A stretch of DNA of 64,000 bases from Achromobacter agilis (GTDB lineage: Bacteria > Pseudomonadota > Gammaproteobacteria > Burkholderiales > Burkholderiaceae_B): the NCBI RefSeq assembly GCF_900496965.1, contig NZ_UFQB01000009.1:1-64000 (forward strand). Direction: 5' to 3'. How positions within the stretch are numbered: position 1 is the first letter of the stretch; the number at the start of each line of letters is the position of its first letter. Shown here piece after piece: positions 9,507 through 17,773 of the stretch. The notes under the pieces were generated by a model, which saw only the letters and a list, made by a program, of their open reading frames with translations, made no database searches and had not been told where the DNA came from. Made by a program: the position numbers and the translations under genes.

Positions 9507-10268
9507 ATGTGGCAAGAAGAGCGGTATCAGAGAATCCGCGCCCTGCTGTCGTCATTGCAGCAGGTATCGACCGACCGTATCGTCGGCGAACTCGGGGTAT
9601 CCCGAGAAACGGTCAGGCGGGATCTGCTGGAACTGGAAGCATTGGGGGAATTGCGCCGTGTGCATGGCGGCGCGGTACCCATCCACAGCGAACCGCCCAT
9701 CGCAGAGCGCGTGCATACCCGCGTCAAGTACAAGCGCGCCATCGCCCGCGCCGCCGCGGGCCTGGTATCCAGCGGCCAGACCCTGTTCCTGGACGCCGGC
9801 AGCACCACCAGCGTGCTGGCCGACGAACTGGCCAAGCTGTCGGGCCTGACCATCATTACCAATTCGTTCGACGTGGCCCTGAAGGTGGGCACCGCGGGCA
9901 GCGGCGCGAACCAGCTGATCATGCTGGGCGGCTCGGTGGACGGCCCGGTATGCGCCACCGCCGGCGATATCACGATCGGCGAGATCCACCGCTACCGCGC
10001 CGACCTGGCCCTGCTGTCCCCGGTGGGCGTGGATGCCGAATGCGGCGCCACCAACTACGACCTGCGTGAAGCCGAGGTGGCGCGCGCCATGACCGCCAGC
10101 GCCAAGCAACTGGTGCTGTTGGCCGATTTCAGCAAGATCGGCCTGTGCAGCCGCGTTTCCTACTGTAGCGCCGACCGCATAGACCATCTGGTCACCAACG
10201 CCAGCGCGCAGAAATCGCCGGCGTACGCCGCCTTGAAATCGGCGGTCGGGCGCATCCTGGCGGTGTGA
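9507..10268 (+). CDS. DeoR/GlpR-family transcriptional regulator
   Basis: 253 aa. The N-terminal winged helix-turn-helix contains RYQRIRALLSSLQQVSTDRI and VSRETVRRDLLELEALGELRR, followed by the family hallmark VHGGAV. The C-terminal sensor domain has the DeoR effector site FLDAGSTTSVLADEL and the segment ADLALLSPVGVDAECG. Such regulators usually repress their own operon and respond to a phosphorylated metabolite. As the last gene of the importer operon it is the obvious local regulator of both divergent units. A phosphorylated effector fits the phosphatase in the opposite operon, but that is inference. Confidence 0.9.
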   Translation: MWQEERYQRIRALLSSLQQVSTDRIVGELGVSRETVRRDLLELEALGELRRVHGGAVPIHSEPPIAERVHTRVKYKRAIARAAAGLVSSGQTLFLDAGSTTSVLADELAKLSGLTIITNSFDVALKVGTAGSGANQLIMLGGSVDGPVCATAGDITIGEIHRYRADLALLSPVGVDAECGATNYDLREAEVARAMTASAKQLVLLADFSKIGLCSRVSYCSADRIDHLVTNASAQKSPAYAALKSAVGRILAV

Positions 10269-10277
10269 AGCGGAATC

Positions 10278-11270
10278 TCAATCCAGCGACACGCCCGCGG
10301 CCTTCACCATGCCGGCCCAGTAGACCGTGTCTTCCTGCAGCCGCGTCTTGAACGCGTCGGGCTGGCTGCCCACCGCCCAGCTGCCGCCACTGTTGATCTT
10401 CGCGACAACGCTGGGCGACTTCATCGCCTGCCCCACCGCCTGCGCCAGATAGGCGATGCGTTCGGGCGGGGTGCCCGAAGGCGCGAAAAGGCCGTACCAG
10501 TCGTCGGCGGTGATGCCCTCCATGCCCGCCTGCTTGAGCGTGGGCGCCCCCTTGAACAGGCCGATGCTGTTCTCGTGGCTGAGCGCCAGGATGCGCAGCT
10601 TGCCCGCCGCCACCATGGGCTCGGCCGACGCCGGCGAAGTGATCAGCATGTCCACGGTGCCGCCCATCAGATCGGTGATGGCGGGCGCGGCGCCCCGGTA
10701 TGGCACGTGCACGAGCTTCACGCCGGCCTTCTGCGACACCAGCGCCCCCATTAGATGGCTCATGGTGCCGTTTCCTGGCGTCGCGTAGGTGATGACGCCG
10801 GGCTGCTTGCGCGCGGCATCCAGGTAGTCGTTCAGGGTCTTGTACGGGCTCTCGGTGCGCGCCACGAGCACCAGCGGGGCGGACGTGATCTGCGAGATGG
10901 GCACGAAGTCCTTGACGGGATCGAAGCCCACGTTCTTATACAGGCGCGGATTGACCGCCATCACGCTGGTTTGCGACATCACCAGGGTGTAGCCATCAGG
11001 CTTGGCCCGCGACACCTGCGCGGTGCCGACATTGCCGCCGGCGCCCGAGCGGTTTTCCACCACCACACTCTGGCCCGTGATGGCGCCCAGTTCCTGCGCG
11101 AGGAGACGCGCGACGCCGTCATTGCCGCCGCCCGGCGGGAACGGCGACACGATGGTGATGGCCTGCTTGGGATAGTCGGCCAATGGCGCGGGCGCCTGGG
11201 CATGGGCTGCGCCCGCGCACAACAAGCCGGCAAAGGCCGCGGTCCTGCAAACGTATGCGATCTGCTTCAT
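10278..11270 (-). CDS. Bug/TctC-type tripartite tricarboxylate transporter receptor
   Basis: 330 aa from ATG 11270, which follows AAGGGGAAATCCAG. The signal peptide runs through AFAGLLCAGAAHA, and the mature protein begins QAPAPLADYPKQ. Family hallmarks are ITIVSPFPPGGGNDGVARLLA, VVENRSGAGGNVGT, VNPRLYKNVGFDPVKDF and YRGAAPAITDLMGG. These extracytoplasmic receptors bind small carboxylates and are hugely expanded in Bordetella relatives. There is no tctAB pair next to it, so it is an orphan receptor that may lend itself to another membrane unit. It is encoded on the same strand as, and downstream of, the sulfur gene group. Ligand unknown. Confidence 0.93.
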   Translation of the reverse strand: MKQIAYVCRTAAFAGLLCAGAAHAQAPAPLADYPKQAITIVSPFPPGGGNDGVARLLAQELGAITGQSVVVENRSGAGGNVGTAQVSRAKPDGYTLVMSQTSVMAVNPRLYKNVGFDPVKDFVPISQITSAPLVLVARTESPYKTLNDYLDAARKQPGVITYATPGNGTMSHLMGALVSQKAGVKLVHVPYRGAAPAITDLMGGTVDMLITSPASAEPMVAAGKLRILALSHENSIGLFKGAPTLKQAGMEGITADDWYGLFAPSGTPPERIAYLAQAVGQAMKSPSVVAKINSGGSWAVGSQPDAFKTRLQEDTVYWAGMVKAAGVSLD

Positions 11271-11430
11271 CTGGATTTCCCCTTGTGTTGGCGGCCGGAT
11301 ACTCGGCCGTCCGTTGCATTTCGGTTCGCAATGAACCGCCCGCACCCCGGCGGCGTCGGCCGCGGGGCGTACTGTCTGGATGAATGCGTTTGCCGCGCCG
11401 CAGGCCTGCATTGGCCCGCGGCGCTACTTC

Positions 11431-13029
11431 TCAGCGGACCGGAAAGCGGTAAGCCGCGCGTTCGCGATCGTCGATCTGCCTGACCAGATTGGTTTCCCAG
11501 GCCAGGTACTGGCGCGCCGCGGCCTTGTTGCCGTCGTGGCGGTCATGCACGAAAAACAGGTAGTCGATGCAATCCGCGTCGGCAGGCGCATCGGGGGTGG
11601 ATTCCAGCGCGATACCCTGTGCGGACCAGCTGGCCGGCGTGCCGGCATTGGCGCTGATGTCGTTCACGCCCAGCGCCAGCAGGTCTTGCGCCGCCCAGGC
11701 GGCCAGCGCGGCGTCTTCGGCCAGCAGCACCACCGGACGCGAAACGTCCAGGCGCAGGCGGTCGAAGCGCGGGCGGATGGCCCAGCGCGCGCCGGCGATA
11801 TGCTTGGCGCGATAACGCATCCCGGGACGGATATCGACGAGCTGCGCGCCTTGCGCCATCGCGGCGGCCAGTTCGGCTTGGCCCAGCACGCGGATCTCCG
11901 GCGCCGGGGTCTCTTTCGCGCCGGTCTCCAGCCGGGCGTGCACGCCTTCCTTCAGCACGCTAGCATCCCAGCCCATCTGCCGCAGCCAGCTGGCGATGAC
12001 CGGCGCGCGCACGCCTTCGGAATCGAAGACGACGATGCGCGCACCTCGCACGGCCACGTACTGGTCCGTGGCCTGGATCAGCTGGCCCCCGGGCGTATGC
12101 TGCGCGCCGGGCAGGGAGCCCTGGAGGTACTCTTCCGCGCTGCGCACATCGCACAGGAACGTGCTGCGTGCCGTGTCGCGCAGCCAGGCCTGAACCGCTT
12201 GCGCGGAAACCGTGGGCACGCTGTGGCGCTCGGCCAGCGCCGCGGAACGCTGCGCCAGCGCGGGCACGTCCTGCGGCGCGATGTCGTCGCCGTAGCGGCG
12301 GAGCGCGCCGTGCTCCAGTTGCAGGTCTTCCAGATACCAGCCCTGCGTGCCATTTTCCAGGGCATACACGGGATTGGGCACGCCCAGATTAATCAGCGTC
12401 TGCGCGCCGATGATGCTGCGCGTGCGGCCCGCGCAGTTGATGACAATAGTGGTCTGCGGGCTCTTGGCCAGCGTATGGGCGCGCAGCGCCAGCTCGCCGT
12501 TGGGGCAGCAGACGCCGCCCGGAATGCTCATCTTCTGGTATTCGGCATAGGGCCTGCCGTCCAGCACGATCAGGTCGTCGCCGCGCCGCTGGCGCTCGGC
12601 CAGCTCGCGGGCGCCGATGCGCGGGGTGTGGAAGACTTCTTCGGCCAGCTCGCCGAATGTTTTGCTGGGCACGTTCACGCCGGCGAAGGCGGCGTAGCCG
12701 TCTTGCCGCCATTGCGCGATGCCGCCCGCCAGGCGGTGCACATTGGTGTAGCCCAACGCGGCCAACGCACGCCCCGCGCGCGCCGCCGTGCCGTCGGCGC
12801 CGCCCTCGTCGTAGATCGCCATCCGCACGTCGCGCCGCGGCGCCAGGCGCGTGATATCCACCTCCAGACGGCTGTAGGGAACCGGCACGGCGTAGAACAG
12901 GTGGGACTCGCCGTATTGGCCGTGTTCGCGCACGTCCAGCAACGCGATTTCGCCGCCATCATGCAGCCATTGCTTGAGCGTGTGCGAATCAATGTCGGCG
13001 ACTGAATGGTCTTGGGTGGGATGCATCAT
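11431..13029 (-). CDS. Four-domain rhodanese protein (thiosulfate sulfurtransferase-like)
   Basis: 532 aa containing four consecutive rhodanese-like domains, roughly residues 10-115, 130-245, 265-370 and 385-480. Only the second has a cysteine at the active-site position (VINCAGRTRSIIG). The equivalent loops of domains 1, 3 and 4 read IYDEGG, VFDSEG and LLAEDA, so these are probably non-catalytic. The C-terminal tail DYLFFVHDRHDGNKAAARQY is typical of this long family. The enzyme would move sulfane sulfur. It lies 5 nt from metC and in line with the cysteine dioxygenase gene, suggesting a shared job in cysteine or thiol breakdown. Two adjacent ATGs (13029 and 13026) are possible starts, and neither has a good ribosome site. 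Confidence 0.9.
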   Translation of the reverse strand: MMHPTQDHSVADIDSHTLKQWLHDGGEIALLDVREHGQYGESHLFYAVPVPYSRLEVDITRLAPRRDVRMAIYDEGGADGTAARAGRALAALGYTNVHRLAGGIAQWRQDGYAAFAGVNVPSKTFGELAEEVFHTPRIGARELAERQRRGDDLIVLDGRPYAEYQKMSIPGGVCCPNGELALRAHTLAKSPQTTIVINCAGRTRSIIGAQTLINLGVPNPVYALENGTQGWYLEDLQLEHGALRRYGDDIAPQDVPALAQRSAALAERHSVPTVSAQAVQAWLRDTARSTFLCDVRSAEEYLQGSLPGAQHTPGGQLIQATDQYVAVRGARIVVFDSEGVRAPVIASWLRQMGWDASVLKEGVHARLETGAKETPAPEIRVLGQAELAAAMAQGAQLVDIRPGMRYRAKHIAGARWAIRPRFDRLRLDVSRPVVLLAEDAALAAWAAQDLLALGVNDISANAGTPASWSAQGIALESTPDAPADADCIDYLFFVHDRHDGNKAAARQYLAWETNLVRQIDDRERAAYRFPVR

Positions 13030-13034
13030 CGGAT

Positions 13035-14219
13035 TCAGAGGGGACGGGAAACAGGGGAAAGCGCGGACAGCGCGTGTTCGAGATCGGCGATGAGGTCTTC
13101 GGGATCCTCGAGGCCGATATGCAGGCGCGCCATGACGCCGCGCCGCCCGGTATCGGGCAACGACCGGCTGGTGTCCAGCCGCACGGGGATCACTAGGCTT
13201 TCAAAGCCGCCCCACGAGGCGCCGATGCCGAAGAGCCGCAGGCTGTCGATTAGGCGTTCGACATCCGCCTCGCCGAATTCGCCCGAGAACTCCACCGTCA
13301 ACAGGCCATTGGCGCCGCTGCAGTCGCGCTTCCAGATGGCATGCGAGGGATCGCCGGGCAAGGCCGGGCACAGGACGCGCGCCACTTCCTGGCGGCCCAG
13401 GAGCCAATCCGCTACGCGCAGCGCGCTGCGCGCATGCTGCGCCATGCGCAGAGGCAGCGAGCGCATGCCGCGCAGCACCAGGAACGCATCGTCGGCGCCG
13501 ACTGTCTGGCCCAGGTCGATGGTGGCGCGTTCCAGCGCGCGCCAGGCGCGCGCATTGGTCACGACGGCGCCCATCATCACGTCGGCGTGTCCGCCCAGGT
13601 ATTTGGTGGCCGCCAGGATGGAGATATCTGCGCCGAGCGTCAGCGGCTTGTAGAGCAGGCCGGACGCCCAGGTGTTATCCACAGCCAGCCAGCAATCATG
13701 CCGGCGGGCCCGTTCCGCGAGCCCGGGCAGGTCCGGCATCTCGTAGGTCAGCGACCCGGGCGACTCCGCATAGATCATCCGCGTGTTGGGGCGGATGAGC
13801 GCGGCAATGCCCGTGGCATCCGGCCGGTAGTACGTATATTCGATACCCAGCCGCGACAGGTGCTCGGCGCAGAAACGGCGCACGGGCTCGTAGACGGCAT
13901 CGGTAAGAAGCACGTGGTCGCCCGCCCGCAGGTAGGCGAGCAGCACGGTGGCGATCGCGGCCTGGCCGGTGGGATACAGCTTGGCGCGATGGCCGGCCTC
14001 GAGTTCGACCAGCGCGTCTTCGAGCGCGTGCGTGCTGTCGGTGCCGCGCGCGCCATAAGAAGGCAGGCGTTCCTCTTCGCGGCGGGCGCGCGTATCGCGC
14101 CAGGCCTGCACGCTGTCGAAGACATAGGTGCTGGCGCGCGTGACGGGGGTATTGACCCAGCCTCGGTGGGGACGCCCGGCGCGCAGCAGGCGCGTCGCGG
14201 GCCGAAAGGGCTTGTCCAT
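13035..14219 (-). CDS. metC: Cystathionine beta-lyase (PLP enzyme)
   Basis: 394 aa from ATG 14219, which lies just past the stop of the upstream dioxygenase gene. It is a Cys/Met-metabolism PLP enzyme of the gamma family. Landmarks are SYGARGTDSTHALEDAL, YPTGQAAIATVLLAYL, the aspartate in WLAVDNTWASG and the PLP lysine in LAATKYLGGHADVMMG. The family cleaves cystathionine, cystine or cysteine to a thiol, pyruvate and ammonia. Because it sits between cysteine dioxygenase and a rhodanese, a role in cysteine catabolism (releasing sulfide or persulfide for the rhodanese) is as likely as methionine synthesis. Family certain, physiological direction inferred. Confidence 0.9.
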   Translation of the reverse strand: MDKPFRPATRLLRAGRPHRGWVNTPVTRASTYVFDSVQAWRDTRARREEERLPSYGARGTDSTHALEDALVELEAGHRAKLYPTGQAAIATVLLAYLRAGDHVLLTDAVYEPVRRFCAEHLSRLGIEYTYYRPDATGIAALIRPNTRMIYAESPGSLTYEMPDLPGLAERARRHDCWLAVDNTWASGLLYKPLTLGADISILAATKYLGGHADVMMGAVVTNARAWRALERATIDLGQTVGADDAFLVLRGMRSLPLRMAQHARSALRVADWLLGRQEVARVLCPALPGDPSHAIWKRDCSGANGLLTVEFSGEFGEADVERLIDSLRLFGIGASWGGFESLVIPVRLDTSRSLPDTGRRGVMARLHIGLEDPEDLIADLEHALSALSPVSRPL

Positions 14220-14221
14220 GG

Positions 14222-14809
14222 TCAGCGGCGGGTTTGCACGCCGATCGGCATGACCTTGCACGTGCCGGACTCCAGATCGAACGCCAGGCGCTCGGTCAGC
14301 GTCTCCAGCGCGCGTCCGTACATATGCAGATGGCGGATGACGCTGTCTCCCTGGATTTCCACAGCGTGGATATCGTCAGGCATCAGGGCGATGCCCGCGC
14401 CCGGGCCCACCACGACGGTTCCGGTCTTTTCCAGGCGGCCAACGCCCGGCTTGGAACCATCGTCGACGCGATCGTAGACGTAGTTGTATTCCACGCCCTC
14501 AACGGCGGCGATACAGGCCCACGTCGTGTGATTGTGCGGAACGATCTGTTTGCCGGGGCGCATGACGTTCAGGTACAGCGCGTAGCGCTTGTCGGCATCT
14601 TCGGCGATCAGGTAGCGCGCCTGGCGCTCGCCGTCCTCCGGCGCGGGATAGCGGTCCGCCGCCCACCAGTCGGTGTGGCCGGCCAGCCCGACCAACTCGT
14701 CGAGCACGACCTTCAGGCTGTCTCGGTTCAGCCCCTTATTTCCTACAGTTTTCTTAATATTTCCGATGGCGTCGTCGATGCCAGCCTGATGAGGATGCGG
14801 ATTGCTCAC
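14222..14809 (-). CDS. Cysteine dioxygenase family protein
   Basis: 195 aa beginning with GTG 14809. It is a cupin of the CDO type, which adds O2 to a thiol to form a sulfinic acid. The iron ligands are two histidines in [16 protein letters not shown] and a third in IRHLHMYG. An arginine (in QARYLI) lies 27 residues before the first ligand, close to the position of the substrate-binding Arg60 of mammalian CDO, which favours cysteine over 3-mercaptopropionate (glutamine there in MDO). That alignment was done by eye. It is the first gene of the minus-strand sulfur group and divergent from a LysR regulator, with operator-like palindromes between them. Confidence 0.88.
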   Translation of the reverse strand: MSNPHPHQAGIDDAIGNIKKTVGNKGLNRDSLKVVLDELVGLAGHTDWWAADRYPAPEDGERQARYLIAEDADKRYALYLNVMRPGKQIVPHNHTTWACIAAVEGVEYNYVYDRVDDGSKPGVGRLEKTGTVVVGPGAGIALMPDDIHAVEIQGDSVIRHLHMYGRALETLTERLAFDLESGTCKVMPIGVQTRR

Positions 14810-14870
14810 TTTGGTTTTCCCTGAGTTCAGTCGTTATTGGATTTAATGTATCCCCCCGCCCGACCTCGAA

Positions 14871-14882
14871 CAATTTAAATTG
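14871..14882. promoter_or_regulatory. 12-bp perfect palindrome in LysR/CDO intergenic region
   Basis: CAATTTAAATTG is a perfect inverted repeat in the 115-bp gap between the divergent dioxygenase and LysR genes. It may be an operator or overlap a promoter. No binding evidence beyond symmetry and position. Confidence 0.45.
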
Positions 14883-14894
14883 CCTTAATATCCC

Positions 14895-14909
14895 ATTAGC
14901 GTTCCTAAT
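14895..14909. promoter_or_regulatory. LysR-type box (ATTAG-N5-CTAAT)
   Basis: ATTAGCGTTCCTAAT is a perfect interrupted palindrome containing the T-N11-A pattern of LysR operators (T14896, A14908). It starts 30 bp before the LysR start codon, the classical place for autoregulation and for control of the divergent gene. Confidence 0.6.
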
Positions 14910-14924
14910 ACTTTTGAGCCCTCA

Positions 14925-15800
14925 ATGCGCAACCTGGATCTGGACCTGCTCCGTACCCTGACCGCCATCGCCCAGTACGAGACGTTCTCGGAAGCGGCCA
15001 ATCGGCTCTATAAGACGCAGTCGGCCGTTACACAGCAGATGCAGCGGCTGGAATCCACCATCGGCCAGCCCTTGTTCGAAAAGCAGGGCCGCAACAAGGT
15101 GCTGTCGTCGCACGGCCGGCGCCTCGTCGCGTACGCCCGCCATATGCTGGCCATCAACGACGAGGCCCTGCGCGCCCTTCAGGACGGGCCGCTGGAAGGC
15201 GACCTGCGGCTGGGCGCGCCGCTGGACGTGGCGGACACCATACTTCCCACGCTGCTCATGCACATCGCGCGCTCCGCGCCACGCGTGAAACTGGAGATCC
15301 GCACCGATCGCAGCCCCTTCCTGATGGACGCGCTGCGGGCCGGCGAGATCGATCTCACGATCTCCACCCGCTTCGATCAAGACTTCGAGGGCGTTGCGCT
15401 GCGGACATCCCCTACGGTGTGGCTGGCGTCCGCGGACTATGTCCACGACGTGCACGCGCCCGTGCCGCTGGTACTGGCCGACGAACCCAGCATCTTCCGC
15501 CGCCTGGCCCTCAATGCGCTGGAACAGGCGCAAGTGCGCTGGCACACCAACTACGTGGCGCCGAATCTGGTGGGGATAAAGGCGGCGCTGCGCGCCCGCC
15601 TGGGCGTGACGGCGCGCAGCGTGGAATTGCTGGGGCCGGAGATGCGCGTGCTGGGCGAGAAGGAAGGATTGCCTCCCCTTCCCGACGTGACGTACTTCCT
15701 GTGGATAAGGCGTGACCTGATCAATCCGCTGACGCGGCAGGTCTATGACATGCTCAGGGCCAACCTCGGCCTCGCGCAGCAGGGCGACGTGACGGCCTAG
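14925..15800 (+). CDS. LysR-family transcriptional regulator
   Basis: 291 aa. The N-terminal helix-turn-helix is visible in LRTLTAIAQYETFSEAANRL and KTQSAVTQQMQRLE, followed by the linker IGQPLFEKQGRNKVL. The C-terminal effector domain begins near LEGDLRLGAPLDVADTILP. It is divergent from the cysteine dioxygenase-metC-rhodanese genes, with a LysR box in between, so it probably controls them in response to a thiol or sulfur amino acid; that effector is a guess. A perfect DnaA 9-mer falls inside the coding sequence at 15701. Confidence 0.92.
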   Translation: MRNLDLDLLRTLTAIAQYETFSEAANRLYKTQSAVTQQMQRLESTIGQPLFEKQGRNKVLSSHGRRLVAYARHMLAINDEALRALQDGPLEGDLRLGAPLDVADTILPTLLMHIARSAPRVKLEIRTDRSPFLMDALRAGEIDLTISTRFDQDFEGVALRTSPTVWLASADYVHDVHAPVPLVLADEPSIFRRLALNALEQAQVRWHTNYVAPNLVGIKAALRARLGVTARSVELLGPEMRVLGEKEGLPPLPDVTYFLWIRRDLINPLTRQVYDMLRANLGLAQQGDVTA

Positions 15801-15812
15801 CCGCGACGGTGT

Positions 15813-16817
15813 TCAATAGCGGTCGAACAGGCGCTGCAAGGCCGCCGGATCGCGCGTAACGGACAGGCCGAGCATCAGCAGGATGCGTGCCTTTTGCGGG
15901 TTCAGGTCGCGCGCGGCGACAAACCCCATCCCGGCATCGTCCAGCTCGACATCGCGCGCCACGAATCCGCTGCCGGTGCGGCTGGAACGCACGACCGCGA
16001 CGCCGCTCGCGGCGGCCCGCAGCAGGCCGTCAATGGCCAGGTCGGTTGCGTTGCCGTCCCCGACACCCGCCAGCACGATGCCGTCCGCGGCGCCGGCCAG
16101 GAAATCGATCAGGTCGGCCTGCAGATTGGCGTGGGCGTAGACAATGTCCACGCGGGGCCATCCCGCCCTTTCCAGCAATGCGAGTGAAAACTCGCTTTCT
16201 GCCGTGTGCGTGGTGGTGTTGCGGGAGTAGAAGAACGGCGCGGCGCCGTGCATGACGCCGGCACGGCCGCGATTGGGCGACGAAAACGCGCACAGGCCCG
16301 CGCTGGCGATCTTCTGGATTTCGCGGGCGTAATGCACGTCTTCGTTCATGACAACCAGCGGCCCGCGGCCGCGGGCCTCGGGATGGCGCGCCAGCGCCAC
16401 GGCGTTATACAGATTGGCCGGCCCCTCGGCGCCCAGCGCGGTGGCGGGGCGCATGGCGCCCACCAACACGATGGGCTTGTCGTGGCGGATGACCAGGCTC
16501 AGGAAGTACGCCGTTTCCTCCAGTGTGTCGGTGCCATGCGTGATAACGATACCGGCCACCGACGCGTCCTGGCACAAGGCGTCCACGCGCATGGCCAGCG
16601 CGCGCCATACGTCGTGCGTCATGTTCTGGCTGCCGACGTTGGCGATCTGCTCGGCGCGGATGTCGGCAATGCCGGCCAGCTGCGGCACGGCGGCCAGCAG
16701 GTCGCCGACTGAAAACGAACCCGCCTTGTAGCCCGCGGAGGTCGCGTTGGCCTGGGCGCCCGCGATCGTGCCGCCCGTCGCCAATACTGCGATGACAGGC
16801 AGCGCGCGATCAGGCAT
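15813..16817 (-). CDS. L-asparaginase (type I/II fold)
   Basis: 334 aa. It is an asparaginase/glutaminase of the bacterial fold, which deaminates asparagine to aspartate. The two catalytic threonine regions are ATGGTIAG (first Thr near residue 15) and VITHGTDTLEETAYFL, and the lysine region is SGLDVR-like but diverged (SSPNRG). No signal peptide is visible (MPDRALPVIAVLATGGTIAG), so it is probably cytoplasmic unless the start is further upstream. Its ATG lies inside the end of parB (8-bp overlap), so it is translationally coupled to the partition operon, which is unusual for a catabolic enzyme. Confidence 0.9.
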   Translation of the reverse strand: MPDRALPVIAVLATGGTIAGAQANATSAGYKAGSFSVGDLLAAVPQLAGIADIRAEQIANVGSQNMTHDVWRALAMRVDALCQDASVAGIVITHGTDTLEETAYFLSLVIRHDKPIVLVGAMRPATALGAEGPANLYNAVALARHPEARGRGPLVVMNEDVHYAREIQKIASAGLCAFSSPNRGRAGVMHGAAPFFYSRNTTTHTAESEFSLALLERAGWPRVDIVYAHANLQADLIDFLAGAADGIVLAGVGDGNATDLAIDGLLRAAASGVAVVRSSRTGSGFVARDVELDDAGMGFVAARDLNPQKARILLMLGLSVTRDPAALQRLFDRY

Positions 16818-17730
16818 CCACCACTCCGGAGAGGCCTTGGCGTTCCAACAGAGAATTCAGGTGTTCCCAACCGTGGAAGTCGATGACGATCTGGCCCTTT
16901 TCCTTGGCGCCCACCTTGAGCGCGACGCGCGTGCCGAGATGATCGGACAAGGCCTCTTCCAGACGGGTCAGGTCGCGCGACGCGCCGTTGGCCTTTTTCT
17001 TGGGCGAGGCGGATGCATCGGCGTCCTTGGCGGTCTTGGTGACCAGCTTTTCGGCTTCGCGCACCGACAGGCGACGCGCGATGATCAGGTTGGCAAGCTG
17101 GATCTGCGTGGCAGCGTCCACCGCCAGCAGCGCGCGCGCATGGCCCATGTCTACGTCGCCGGCCAGCAGCATGGTCTGCACCGGCGCGGCCAGGTTGAGA
17201 AGGCGCAGCAGGTTGCTGGTGGCGGAGCGCGAACGGCCGATCGCTTGCGCGGCCTGCTCGTGCGTAAGGCCGAATTCGTCCAGCAGCCGGCGCACGCCCT
17301 GCGCCTCTTCCAGGGGGTTCAGGTCTTCCCGCTGGATGTTTTCGATCAGCGCCATGACGGCCGCGTTCTCGTCGGCCACTTCACGCACTAGCACCGGCAC
17401 TTCTTTCAGGCCGGCGATCTGGGCGGCGCGGAAACGGCGCTCGCCCGCGATGATTTCGTAGTGGCCGGGAGCGGCCTCGCCCAATGCGCGCACAAGAATG
17501 GGTTGCATGATGCCTTGCGTGCGGATCGATTCGGCCAGCTCGCCCAATGCGCCCTCGTCCATGCGCGTGCGCGGCTGGTATTTGCCGGCGCGCATCTTCG
17601 ATACGGGCAAGGTGGACGGCGGACCCTCGGGCTTGGCCACGGCCTTGCCGATATTTTCGATGGCGGGCGCGTCTGCTCCGAGCAAGGCGTCCAGTCCGCG
17701 ACCCAATCCCTTGGGTTTCTTGGTGGCCAT
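16810..17730 (-). CDS. parB: Chromosome partitioning protein ParB (Spo0J)
   Basis: 306 aa from ATG 17730, preceded by GAGGATTTAACT. Much longer in-frame upstream sequence exists but runs under the acetyltransferase gene. It begins MATKKPKGLGRGLDALLG, then has the CTPase/ParB motifs KYQPRTRMDE, ELAESIRTQGIMQPILVR and GERRFRAAQIAG, a helix-turn-helix around THEQAAQAIGRSRSATSNLL, and a C-terminal dimer domain ending GWEHLNSLLERQGL. ParB binds parS sites and slides as a CTP clamp to load SMC and work with ParA. Its binding sites are abundant at 22.1-23.8 kb in this window. Confidence 0.97.
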   Translation of the reverse strand: MATKKPKGLGRGLDALLGADAPAIENIGKAVAKPEGPPSTLPVSKMRAGKYQPRTRMDEGALGELAESIRTQGIMQPILVRALGEAAPGHYEIIAGERRFRAAQIAGLKEVPVLVREVADENAAVMALIENIQREDLNPLEEAQGVRRLLDEFGLTHEQAAQAIGRSRSATSNLLRLLNLAAPVQTMLLAGDVDMGHARALLAVDAATQIQLANLIIARRLSVREAEKLVTKTAKDADASASPKKKANGASRDLTRLEEALSDHLGTRVALKVGAKEKGQIVIDFHGWEHLNSLLERQGLSGVVDA

Positions 17731-17773
17731 AGTTAAATCCTCTTTCCTTCTGTTTTTGTATCTCGAGCTGGGC

